The translations under genes and the position numbers were made by a program. Below the pieces are notes generated by a model. The model worked only from the letters and a program-made list of their open reading frames with translations. It was not told where the DNA came from and did no database searches. A DNA stretch of 64,000 nucleotides from Manihot esculenta (Eukaryota > Streptophyta > Magnoliopsida > Malpighiales > Euphorbiaceae): the NCBI RefSeq assembly GCF_001659605.2, contig NC_035174.2:21526027-21590026 (forward strand), written 5' to 3'. Of the stretch, positions 48,395 to 58,459 are shown in pieces (the first letter of the stretch is position 1; every line of letters begins with the position of its first letter).

Positions 48395-51300
48395 AAGAGA
48401 TATGCCACAAGGCTTCATCCCAGGTATTTCTCTTTGATTCTTCACGCGGAGAAGGAGAGTTTCCACTCCATTGTGGATGCTGCTAGAAAGATGGAGGCCA
48501 GTGCCATAAGTCAGGGAGTAGTCAAGCAATTAAAGGCACAGTCTTCTAGTGCTAAACCAGGTTCCTCCTTACAGAGTACAGCAAGTGCGAGCAAAAAGAG
48601 ATGGGAGAAATTCAGAGGAAAGAGAGGCAAGTTCTGGAACAGGATTAAGACGGGTCTGGGAATGAGTAGCGGCTCCAGCTCTGGCACAGATCTTCCAGTT
48701 TGCAATAGGTGTGGGAGACCGCACAGAGGAGCTTGTTTGTTGGGATCTACAGCCTGCTATAGATGTGGGCAGGAGGGACATTATGCACGGGAATGTCCTC
48801 AGACGACTTTGGTTGCACCATCCCAGCAGATGACCTCAGGTAGTGTCGTCCAGTCAGTAGCTTCAGCTCTTCCTCCAAGCAGTGGCAGAGGTAGAGGAAG
48901 AGGGGTAGCCTCTTCATCAGGGATGGGTTCCCGAGGTGCAGGTCCGTCAGCTCCAGCACGGATTTTCACCATGACGCAACAGGAGGCAGACACGTCGAAC
49001 ACAGTGGTGTCAGGTACTCTCATCATTGGGTGTTCAGAGGTGTATGCTTTGATGGACCCCGGTGCTTCTCACTCTTTCATTTCTTCTAAAGCCGCAGAGA
49101 GTTTGGGGTTGATTGTATCCGAGTTAGAGTGTCCTCTCTGGGTTAGTGGACCTAGATGTGACCCATCATTGGCAGAGTCAGTCTGTCAGTTTAGTCCAGT
49201 GTTTATAGAGGATAGATGCCTTCCAGCTGACCTTGTGGTTCTAGAGTTGACAGATTTTGATGTCATTCTAGGGATGGATTGGTTATCTACCTATAGTGCT
49301 ACCTTGCACTGCAGGGACAAGGTAGTGAGTCTCAGAGACCAGGATGGGTCAGAGTGTGTCTTCAGAGGAGACAGGAGAGGGACACCTAGGGGTTTGATAT
49401 CAGCCCTTCAGGCTCGTAGGATGTTGAGGAAGGGGTGTCAGGGGTTCCTAGCTTATGTGAGAGAGCTAGACAGTCAGGTTAGGGAACCATCCTCAGTACC
49501 AGTTGTTAGAGAATTCCCATATGTGTTTCCTGAAGAGCTTCCAGGACTACCACCTGATAGGGAAATAGAGTTCGAGATAGAGTTGATGCCCGGTGCTCGA
49601 CCGATCTCTATTCCTCCCTACAGGATGGCGCCAACAGAGTTGAGAGAGTTGAAAGAACAGTTACAGGATTTGGTAGCAAAAGGTTTCATCCGCCCGAGTA
49701 CCTCCCCTTGGGGTGCTCCAGTATTATTTGTCAGAAAGAAGGATGGACCACTGAGACTTTGTGTCGACTACAGACAGTTGAACAAAGTCACTATCAAGAA
49801 CAAGTATCCTTTACCCAGGATCGATGATCTATTCGACCAACTGGTAGGAGCAGGTTGTTTTTCTAAGATAGATCTGAGATCCGGATACCACCAGTTGAAG
49901 ATCAGGGAAGGAGATGTATCCAAGACTGCGTTCCGAACCAGATATGGGCATTATGAGTTCCTAGTGATGCCGTTCGGGTTGACTAATGCCCCTGCAGCAT
50001 TCATGGATCTCATGAACAGGGTTTTCAGGGAGTACTTGGATCGTTTTGTGATCGTCTTTATAGATGATATCTTGGTGTACTCCAGGAATGCCGAGGAGCA
50101 TGCCCAGCATCTGAGGGTAGTTTTGCAAACGTTGAGAGAGCATGGCTTGTATGCCAAGTTCTCCAAGTGCGAGTTCTGGCTAAGGAGCATTGCCTTTTTG
50201 GGTCATGTAGTTTTAGAAGAAGGAATCACAGTCGATCCCAAGAAGGTAGAGGCAGTAGCCAATTGGCCTACACCCACGACAGTGACAGAGATCAAGAGTT
50301 TTCTGGGTTTGGCAGGCTACTATCGGAGGTTCGTTCAGGACTTTTCGAAGATAGCTGCTCCTATGACCAGACTGACTAGGAAGAATCAGAAGTTCGTGTG
50401 GGCAGAGGATTGTGATGAGAGTTTTGAAGAGTTGAAGAGACGGTTGACTTCAGCACCGGTATTAGCTCTGTCGATCAGTGAGGATGATTTCACAGTGTTC
50501 TGTGATGCATCCCGAGTGGGATTAGGTTGTGTGTTAATGCAGAATGATAGAGTGATAGCTTATGCTTCTAGACAGCTGAAGAAGCACGAGCTGAACTATC
50601 CGACACACGATCTTGAGATGGCAGCTGTTATCTTTGCACTTAAGATGTGGAGGCATTACCTCTATGGGGTAAAATGTGAGATCTATACGGATCATAAGAG
50701 CCTGCAGCACATCTTAAGTCAGAGAGAGTTAAACTTGAGGCAGAGACGGTGGGTAGAATTGCTCAGTGATTACGATTGTAAGATCCAATATCATCCGGGT
50801 AAGGCTAATGTTGTAGCTGATGCCTTAAGCCGGAAGTCACTTGGCAGTTTATCCCACATTGCAGTAGAGAGAAGACCGGTGGTGAAGGACTTTTACAGAC
50901 TCATAGATGAAGGGCTACAGTTGCAGTTATCTGGTACAGGTGCTTTGATTGCACAGATGAGAGTTACACCAGTGTTTCTAGAGCAAGTGGCTCTGAAACA
51001 GCACGAAGATCCTGAGTTAGTGAAGATTGCCAGGACTGTTCAGTCTGGCAATAGTGCAGAGTTCAGATTTGATAGTGAGGGGATTCTTCGTCATGGTAAG
51101 AGATTATGTGTACCAGATGATAGCAGTTTGAAGGAAGACATTATGAGGGAAGCTCATAATGCGAGGTATAGCGTTCACCCTGGAGCCACTAAGATGTATC
51201 AAGACCTGAGAAGGGTGTATTGGTGGCCAGCGATGAAAAGGGAAGTGGCACAGTTTGTGTCAGCCTGCGAAACATGTCAAAGGGTGAAGCTAGAACACCA

Positions 51301-52399
51301 GAAACTGGCTGGAATGCTTAACCCACTGCCGATTCCAGAGTGGAAATGGGAGAACATCGCTATGGATTTTGTAGTAGGGTTACCGGCTACGTCCAACAGG
51401 CTAGACTCCATATGGGTGATTGTGGACAGACTGACGAAATCTGCTGACTTCATTCCAGTCAGGAGCAACTATTCTGTGGACAAGTTAGCGTAGGTCTATG
51501 TAGAAGAGATAGTCAAGCTGCATGGAGTTCCAGTGTCGATCGTATCAGATAGAGGACCGCAGTTCACCTCCAGGTTTTGGCGGAGTCTGCAAGCTGCTAT
51601 GGGTACCAGATTGGATTTCAGCACTGCTTTCCATCCACAGACAGACGGTCAGTCAGAGAGGACCATCCAGACCATAGAAGATATGCTGAGAATGTGTGTG
51701 TTAGACTTTGGCGGTTCTTGGAGGCAGCATCTACCTCTGGTGGAGTTTGCCTACAACAACAGCCATCATGCTAGCCTAGGGATGGCTCCTTATGAAGCTC
51801 TGTATGGGAGGAAGTGCAGAACACCTGTTTGCTGGGAAGAGGTAGGAGAGAAGGCTCTTGCAGGGTCAGAGTTAGTTGAGATTACCAGCAAGTTAGTGCC
51901 TGTGATCAGAGAGAGGATCAGAACAGCTGTAAGCAGACAGAAAAGTTATGCAGACATCCGTAGGAAGCAGATAGAGTTCCAGGAGGGGGATCTGGTATTG
52001 CTGAAAGTGTCTCCAATGAAAGGAGTGGTTCGCTTTGGAAAGAAGGGTAAATTGGCTCCACGGTACATAGGTCCCTTTGAGATCGTGCAGAAGATCGGGC
52101 CTTTGTCGTATAAGCTGGATTTACCTGCATCGATGGAACGAGTTCACCCGGTATTTCATGTTTCTATGTTGAGAAAGTTTGTGTCAGATCCAGAGAAGGT
52201 TCCTAGTGAGCCTGAGGTGGAAATCTTAAGCGATCTCACCTATGTCGAGCAGCCAGTGCGGATCATTGACACCCAGATTCAAAAGCTGAGAAACAAGGAG
52301 ATACCAATGGTGAAAGTCCTGTGGAACCACCATAACCTAGAAGAGTGCACCTGGGAGACACGAGAGTCGATGCTCCAGCAATATCCATATCTGTTTTAG
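48395..52399 (+). pseudogene. CV3 gag-pol, 5'-truncated, one in-frame stop
   Basis: Coding similarity starts abruptly inside gag ([13 protein letters not shown], from about 48395), so the 5' LTR, PBS and first ~330 gag codons are absent. Then follow the zinc knuckle [14 protein letters not shown] (about 48754-48795), protease DPGASHSF (about 49053-49076), RT with FIDDIL (about 50058-50075), RNase H CDAS (about 50500), integrase HHCC (about 51150-51290), DDE core with SDRG (about 51545) and QSERT (about 51650), and a chromodomain ending YPYLF at 52396. A TAG at 51491-51493 (related copies have CAG) interrupts integrase. The remaining frame is continuous, so the truncation and stop are the main defects. 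Confidence 0.92.
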
Positions 52400-52454
52400 G
52401 TTAGTTGTTCCCCGTTTCTGTATGTATATGTGTTTATGTATTTCGTGGTGAGTG

Positions 52455-52476
52455 GAACATTCGGGGATGAATGTTC
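52455..52476. other. Hairpin beside CV3 polypurine tract
   Basis: GAACATTC-GGGGAT-GAATGTTC: 8-bp perfect stem with 6-nt loop, two nt before the polypurine tract. It is equivalent in position to those of CV1, CV2 and CV4. Confidence 0.75.
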
Positions 52477-52478
52477 TT

Positions 52479-52491
52479 AAGGGAGGAAGAA
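52479..52491 (+). promoter_or_regulatory. CV3 polypurine tract
   Basis: AAGGGAGGAAGAA directly before the LTR at 52492. It is less G-rich than the tract of CV1, CV2 and CV4. Confidence 0.88.
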
Positions 52492-53934
52492 TGTAATACC
52501 CGGCTCGAGTCCGGCCTCGGAATTCCTGTCGTCTGGTGGAATCTCGGGTGTCGGAACCCTCGAGAAGGGTAAGACATATGTTTTCATGTGTGTTTTAAGA
52601 GTTTTGAATGGTTTAAAGTGTTAAAGGAAATGAGGTTTGAAAGAAAAGCAATAAGGGAGAAATGCAAAGGTTCGGCCGCCGAAGGTCACTTTCGGCCGTC
52701 GAACATTGCATGGTTTCGGATTCACGTTCGGCTGCCGAAGGTGGTCTGGCCAGCCACCTATAAAAGGGCCAAAGGTCGGTGGAAGGAGGATATTTCTCCT
52801 CCACTTGCAGCCAGAGGTGAGCCAAAACCTTCTCACGTTGACTTTGATGATTTTCATGTTTTTCACCAAATCCTTCAAAGTTTTGAAGAGTTTTGTTGTT
52901 GTTTTGAAGATTTGAGCAAAATAACCAAGTTTTGAAGCTTGGAGCTTTGAGAGAGGATTTCTCCATATCTCCACGTTAGGATCCTTCATCCTCAAGTTCC
53001 TTAAGAGGTAAGTGAAGATCCTGAGCTTCTTTGATGATTTTTGAAGGTTTTATGAAGGTTGTGTGGGTAGTATGCATGTTTAGGTTTAGGTGAGGTTTTT
53101 GGTGATCTTTGGTGTTCAAGTATGTTTGAGTGTTATGTGCTATATTTGTTTGGGGTTTTAGGTTAGTTTTAGACCCCTTTGTGCATATATATGTGTATAT
53201 GCTAGTTAGGAGTAGTTGATATGCATGTTGGGTAAGTTTTGGGGAAAGGTTTGCATGAAACAGAGCAGGGTTCTGCCCATCGGGCAAAACCAGGTTCGGC
53301 CGCCGAACCCCTTGTGGAGGCAGTTTCAGCTGCCAAAGCTTGCCCCCGAAACTTGGGACTTTCGTCTCTGGAGGCAAGGTTCGGCCGCCGAAAGTGACGC
53401 CGAAGGTTGAGTTTCGTCTCTGGACGAGACTTTCGGCTGCCGAAGGTGCCGCCGAACATGCATGAGTTTCGTCTCTGGAGAGGGGTTTCGGCCGCCGAAC
53501 CTGCCGTCGAAAGTGCCCTGTCCAGCTTTCTTTTGCATGTTTTATGTGATTGTTTGGGGAGCTTATAGAGGGTTTTTGGGGAGTTTCTTAGAGATGTTCG
53601 TTAGTTAGTTTGGTCCCTCATTTGAGTCCACCTGTGTAGGAACGAACCAGAGGAACCCCAGAGAGCAGCAGTGAGCACTGTGTCAGAACCTGCAGAGTTA
53701 GTACAGAGTCAGCTAGAGGTGAGTGGAACTTCTCTTTTCAGAACTAAACTGCTTTGAGCATATATCATGCATCATAATGAGTCTAGTAGGATGATTGCAT
53801 TAGTTTCACGAATATGCTGCATTACATAATACGATGCGTATGAGGCTGTGGATAGACCAAGGCGACTCCAATAGCCCAAACTCTGTTATAAGACCTGGCC
53901 GGGCCAGGCAGCCATCTGTAGGTAAGACCTGATT
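52492..53934 (+). mobile_element. CV3 3' LTR, interrupted by CV4
   Basis: Starts TGTAATACCCGGCTCGAG and runs 1443 bp before CV4 begins at 53935. TATAAAAG is at 52759-52766, the donor AGAGGTAAG near 53005, and palindromes at 52670-52740 and 53290-53510. Near 53893-53907 it has CCTGGCC-G-GGCCAGG, a perfect palindrome at the position where other LTRs have the hairpin array. About 0.8 kb of this LTR should lie beyond the right edge of the window. Confidence 0.9.
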
Positions 53935-56229
53935 TGTAACGACTCGAAAATCGGACCGCTACCGGCGCTAGGATCCAGATCGGCTTAAGGCCGCCGGGAC
54001 CCGTAGCAAGTCTGACATATAACCTGTAAACCTGTATAATCCCATACATGATCAACAACATGCATAAATTTTAAACTTTTCTTTAAAAACATCCAACTCA
54101 ACCTGAACATACATGTACATAGTCATGATCATAATCGTGATCCCTCTGTGGGATCTCATCAATGCCCCAACGGGCGATACAACATGAGATGAGTTGGCTA
54201 ACATCTGTATCATCAAATAACTAAGATCATGCATCGACAAGGGATTACAATACACATAGGGTCAAGCACATCTATAACCTCAATATACCTCATTACATAA
54301 CATACTGTAATCTCTTACATTACATTAGTACAATTGTCATGTCCACAATCTAACTATTACATCAACATACTTCGAAACTCTGGCTAACCTCCTGTTCTAC
54401 CCTGTACCTGCACATCTGGGGTTAGGGGAGAGGGGTGAGCTAACAAGCCCAGTGAGCAGAATAGTGAAATCATATATTAAAATTTCATGCCATTATGTAA
54501 TGCAACACATCACAACTAATCACATCTCGGATGGTATTGTCACCAATAGTCCTCTACATAGTCCAACTGTGCCGGGACGTAGAATGGGTACAACCGGTCT
54601 TTCCCTTATCATAACATATCATAACATACCAATGTGCCAGGGACGTAGAATGGGTACAACCTGGACTTTCTCTTACATCGTGCCAGGGACGTAGAATGGG
54701 TACAACCTGGACTTCCATACCATATCATGCCGTAACATCATCATGCCATATGAGGACTAAAGGATCATCCAATAACCAATCCACATCAACATCATAAATG
54801 CAATGCAACATATTCGTGAATACTAATGCAACAACCTACTATATCTCATGGCATTCATGATGCATGGATCATGCTCAAAATTCATATTTCATTTATTTTA
54901 AAACTTAAGGTTTATTCCACTCACCTCTGGCTAGCTCTGATAAACTCTGTAGCAGCTGGCTCACTGCTGGGGTCCTCGGTTCCTCGGGTCCGAACCTACA
55001 CAGGTGGACTCCAATGAGGGACCAAACATACATAAACATAACTCTAATATAATCCCCAAAAACCCCCCTAAAACATCATAAAACAACTACATAAAAACAT
55101 GCAAGAAATGGCTGAACAGGGCACTTTCGGCGGTAGGTTCGGCGGCCGAAAGTCCCTCCAGAGCCGAAAGTCAGGCAGGTTCGGCGGCACCTTCGGCGGC
55201 CGAAACTCCCAGACAGAGGCGAAACTCATGCATGTTCGGCGGCACCTTCGGCGGCCGAAAGTCCCAGACAGAGACGAAAGTCTCTTTTCGGGGGCAACTT
55301 CGGCAGCCGAAAGGCCTGCCTCTCCAGCCATGTTCGGCGGCCGAAAGTGCCTTCGGCTGCCGAACCTGGTTTCTGCCAAAGGGCAGAAACTTGGCTCCTT
55401 TATGCACATTTGCCTCCTAACTCTTCCAACATGCATATAACTCAACCAAAACATGCATACAAGCTCCTAGGGGTCTCAAACTACCTTAAACCCCAACTAC
55501 AACACACATACACAAGCATTTGAAAGCCACATTTGCATAAACTCAAAAATCATCCATAACTCACTAAAAACCTACACATGCATTTCTACCCCATAGATCT
55601 TGCATAAAACTTATTTAAAACATATAATGAGCTTAAGATCGGCCCTTACCTCTTGAAGATCGAGAGAGAGACAACCTAAACTCGGAGATCCAAGCAAATG
55701 AGCTCCTGAGTTCCCAAAGCTCCAAAACTTGTCTTAAATGCTCAAAACTTGCAATGAGGGGTGAAAACTCAAGAAAAATGGAGGAGATTTGAAGAAAGAA
55801 CACAAGATCTGGGGAGAGGGAGGTCGGAAGCTAGCTATGGCCGAAAATGGGAGAAAGCTCGCCCATTTCGGCTAAGTGACCCTTTTATAGGTGGCTGGCC
55901 AGGCCACGTTCGGGGGCCGAAAGTGCTTCCGCATGCATGCCATGTTCAGCGGCCGAACTTGACTTTCGGCGGCCGAACCTGGACTTCCCTCACTCATGCT
56001 TTCGGGGGCCTAACGTGCCTCCAAAACGCATGCATGTTCGGCGGCCGAACTTGACTTTCGGCGGCCGAACCTGGGTTTTCCTCCAAAGACTTTTCATGCA
56101 AAAACTCATTAAATCTTCATACTTAAAACATTTTATGAAAACATGTTTCTACCCTACTAGAGGCTTCCGACATCCGAGATTCCACCGGACGGTAGGAATT
56201 CCGATACCGGAGTCTAGCCGGGTATTATA
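53935..56229 (-). mobile_element. CV4 3' LTR
   Basis: A 2295-bp LTR, TGTAACGACTCG at 53935 to GGGTATTATA at 56229. The outer end reads TATAATACCC in element sense instead of TGTAATACCC, a change in the terminal TG that integrase uses. TATAAAAG is at 55882-55889 (minus) and donor-like AGAGGTAAG near 55648 (minus). Palindromes lie at 55125-55370 and 55945-56070. The five bases before it are TGATT. Confidence 0.9.
54572..54710. repeat. Hairpin-unit array with switched arms in CV4 LTR
   Basis: Unit 1 has CCGG opposite CCGG. Units 2 and 3 have CCAGG opposite CCTGG with otherwise nearly identical loops (acgtagaatgggtacaa). Between units an A is inserted in one arm and a T in the facing place of the other. 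Confidence 0.85.
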
Positions 56230-56242
56230 TTCTCCCCCCCTT
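56230..56242 (-). promoter_or_regulatory. CV4 polypurine tract
   Basis: AAGGGGGGGAGAA on the minus strand, followed at 56247-56264 by the conserved hairpin ACATTCG-TCCC-CGAATGT. Confidence 0.9.
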
Positions 56243-56339
56243 AAGAACATTCGTCCCCGAATGTACCTCAACAAGCACACATAGCATGGCATAAAACATA
56301 ACATACATACATAGCACATAAACACAAAGAGATCCAACC

Positions 56340-56846
56340 TTAAAAGAGATGAGGGTACTGCTGGAGCATAGACTCCCGTGTCTCCCAAGTGCATTCTTCC
56401 AAGTTGTGGTGGTTCCACAGGACTTTCACCATCGGGATTTCCTTGTTTCTTAACTTTCTGATCTGGGTGTCTAGGATCCATACTGGCTGTTCAACATAAG
56501 TGAGATCCTCTTGGACCTCCATATCAGGCTCACTAAGAACCTTGCTCGGATCTGACACAAACATCCTCAACATTGAAACATGGAAAACCGGATGGATTCT
56601 TTCCATTGAAGCAGGTAAATCCAGCTTGTACGACACATTCCCAATCTTTTGCAAGATTTCAAAGGGTCCGATGTATCGTGGGGCTAGTTTACCTTTCTTC
56701 CCGAAGCGAACCACTCCCTTCATTGGAGACACCTTGAGCAATACCAGATCCCCCTCCTGAAACTCTAACTGTCTCCTGCGGACGTCTGCATAGCTCTTCT
56801 GTCTGCTGGCAGCAGTCTTGATTCTCTCTCTGATTATGGGTACTAC
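56340..56846 (-). CDS. CV4 gag-pol, C-terminal part (integrase end and chromodomain)
   Basis: The minus-strand frame is open from the CV5 junction at 56846 (VVPIIRERIK) to the stop at 56340, 169 codons: integrase C-terminal region with [18 protein letters not shown], then the chromodomain ([15 protein letters not shown], ending YPHLF). No stop or frameshift is visible. CV4 could therefore be structurally complete, with gag, the rest of pol and the 5' LTR displaced beyond the right edge by CV5. Confidence 0.88.
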   Translation of the reverse strand, partial: VVPIIRERIKTAASRQKSYADVRRRQLEFQEGDLVLLKVSPMKGVVRFGKKGKLAPRYIGPFEILQKIGNVSYKLDLPASMERIHPVFHVSMLRMFVSDPSKVLSEPDMEVQEDLTYVEQPVWILDTQIRKLRNKEIPMVKVLWNHHNLEECTWETRESMLQQYPHLF

Positions 56847-57021
56847 CGTAATACCCGGCTAGACTCCGGTATCGGAATTCCTACCGTCCGGTGGAACCTC
56901 GGATGTCGGAGACCTCTAGAAGGGTAGAATCATGTTTTTGTAAAATGTTTTCATGTTTTTAATGGTTTCCAGAATGAAACAAAATGAGTTTTTGCTTGAA
57001 AATAGCCTTGGAGGAAAACCC

Positions 57022-57185
57022 AGGTTCGGCCGCCGAAAGTCAGGTTCGGCCGCCGAACATGCATGCGTTTTGGAGGCACGTTAGGCCCCCGAAAGCATGA
57101 GTGAGGGAAGTCAAGGTTCGGCCGCCGAACCTCATGTTCGGCCGCCGAACATTTGCATGGATGCGGAGGCACATTCGGCCCCCGA
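57022..57185. repeat. Promoter-proximal TTCGGCNGCCGAA cluster of CV5
   Basis: Four full TTCGGCCGCCGAA sites and one TTCGGCCCCCGAA variant within 165 bp, ending about 20 bp upstream of the TATA box. Each contains GCCGCC, the core of the GCC box recognised by plant AP2/ERF factors. Binding is inference only. Confidence 0.75.
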
Positions 57186-57204
57186 ACGTGGTCTGGCCAG
57201 CCAC

Positions 57205-57212
57205 TATAAAAG
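57205..57212 (+). promoter_or_regulatory. TATA box of CV5 LTR
   Basis: TATAAAAG preceded by GTGGTCTGGCCAGCCAC, a block conserved in S1-S4 and CV2-CV5. Transcription would start near 57235-57245, making U3 only about 390 bp and R-U5 about 1.85 kb. Confidence 0.7.
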
Positions 57213-58279
57213 GGTCCCTTAGCCGAAAATGGGCGAGCTTTTTCTCCCTATTTCGGCCAAGGTGAGCATTCCGCTATCCTTCCCCAATCTTGAGTTTTTC
57301 CTTCCTTTTTCCATGATCTTTACAAGTTTATAACTTTGGTTTTGAAGATCTTTGAGCTTAGAACGAGTTTTGGAGCTTGGAGACCAAAAGTTGGAACTTC
57401 TCCCATCTCCAAGTTTAGATCTCCTCAACCCTCGATCTTCAAGAGGTAAGAGCCGATCTTAAGCTCAATGTATGATTTAAACAAGTTTTATGAAGTTTTA
57501 AGGGGTAAAATGCATGTTAGGTTATATGTTGATGTTATGGGTATATATATTGATGTTTTGAACAATGTAGCTTGTTTGTGTGTGATTGGAATGTTGTAGA
57601 TGGGGTATATGTATGTTTGAGGCCCCTAGGAACTTGTATGCATGTTTTGGTTGAGATATATGCATGATTTGTGGGTTTGGGAGGCAGGAGGTTCATGTGA
57701 ACCAAGTTTCTGCCCGTTTGGCAGAAACCAGGTTCGGCAGCCGAAGGAAGTTTCGGCCGCCGAACCCCTCTTGTGGAGGCAGCTTTCGGCTGCCGAAGGT
57801 GCCCCCGAAAAGAGACTTTCGTCTCTGTCTGGCACTTTCGGCCGCCGAAGGTGCCGCCGAACCTAGCTGAGTTTCGTCTCTGTCCAGGACTTTCGGCCGC
57901 CGAAGGTGCTGCCGAAAGTGCCCTGTTCAGCCATTTCATGCATATTTTCTGTGATGTTTTCAGGATGTTTTAGGGGGTTTTTGGGGAGTAGTTTATAGTT
58001 ATGTTCAGGTATGTTTGGTCCCTCATTTGAGTCCACCTGTGTAGGTTCGGACCCGAGGAACCGAGGACCCCAGCAGTGAGTTCAGCTGCGGTGTTGTCAG
58101 AGTCAGCCAGAGGTGAGTGGAACTAAACTGAATCTTTTAAATAAAATGCTTTACCATGTTTCATGCATCATGATTATGCAGTAGGATGATTGCATTAGTT
58201 TTCACGAATATGCCGCATTGCATAAATGTTGTTGATGTGGGTGAATGTTGGATGATCCAATTAGTCCAAGACAGGAAGA

Positions 58280-58459
58280 CCAGGACCCCATGCTACGGCC
58301 TGGCACAGAGTAAGCAAGTCCAGGCCCCAGTCTACAGGCCTGGCACAGAGTAAGGTACGGTTATGGAACTCGAAGACCAGGAGCCCAGAGGAGGCCCTGG
58401 GAAAATGGTAAGTAATGTATGATATGACAGGAAGACCAGGCCCCATTCTACAGGCCTGG
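58280..58459. repeat. CCAGG...CCTGG hairpin-unit array in CV5 LTR
   Basis: Four units of exactly 24 nt: 58280-58303, 58320-58343, 58377-58400 and 58436-58459. All have perfect CCAGG/CCTGG arms; the second and fourth extend to CCAGGCC/GGCCTGG (7 bp). Loops differ. Confidence 0.9.

Noticed and set aside
57022..57910. Palindrome clusters as a CRISPR array
   Set aside because: Spacers are themselves repeated and related, repeat length is 13 bp, and the same cluster occurs in every LTR.
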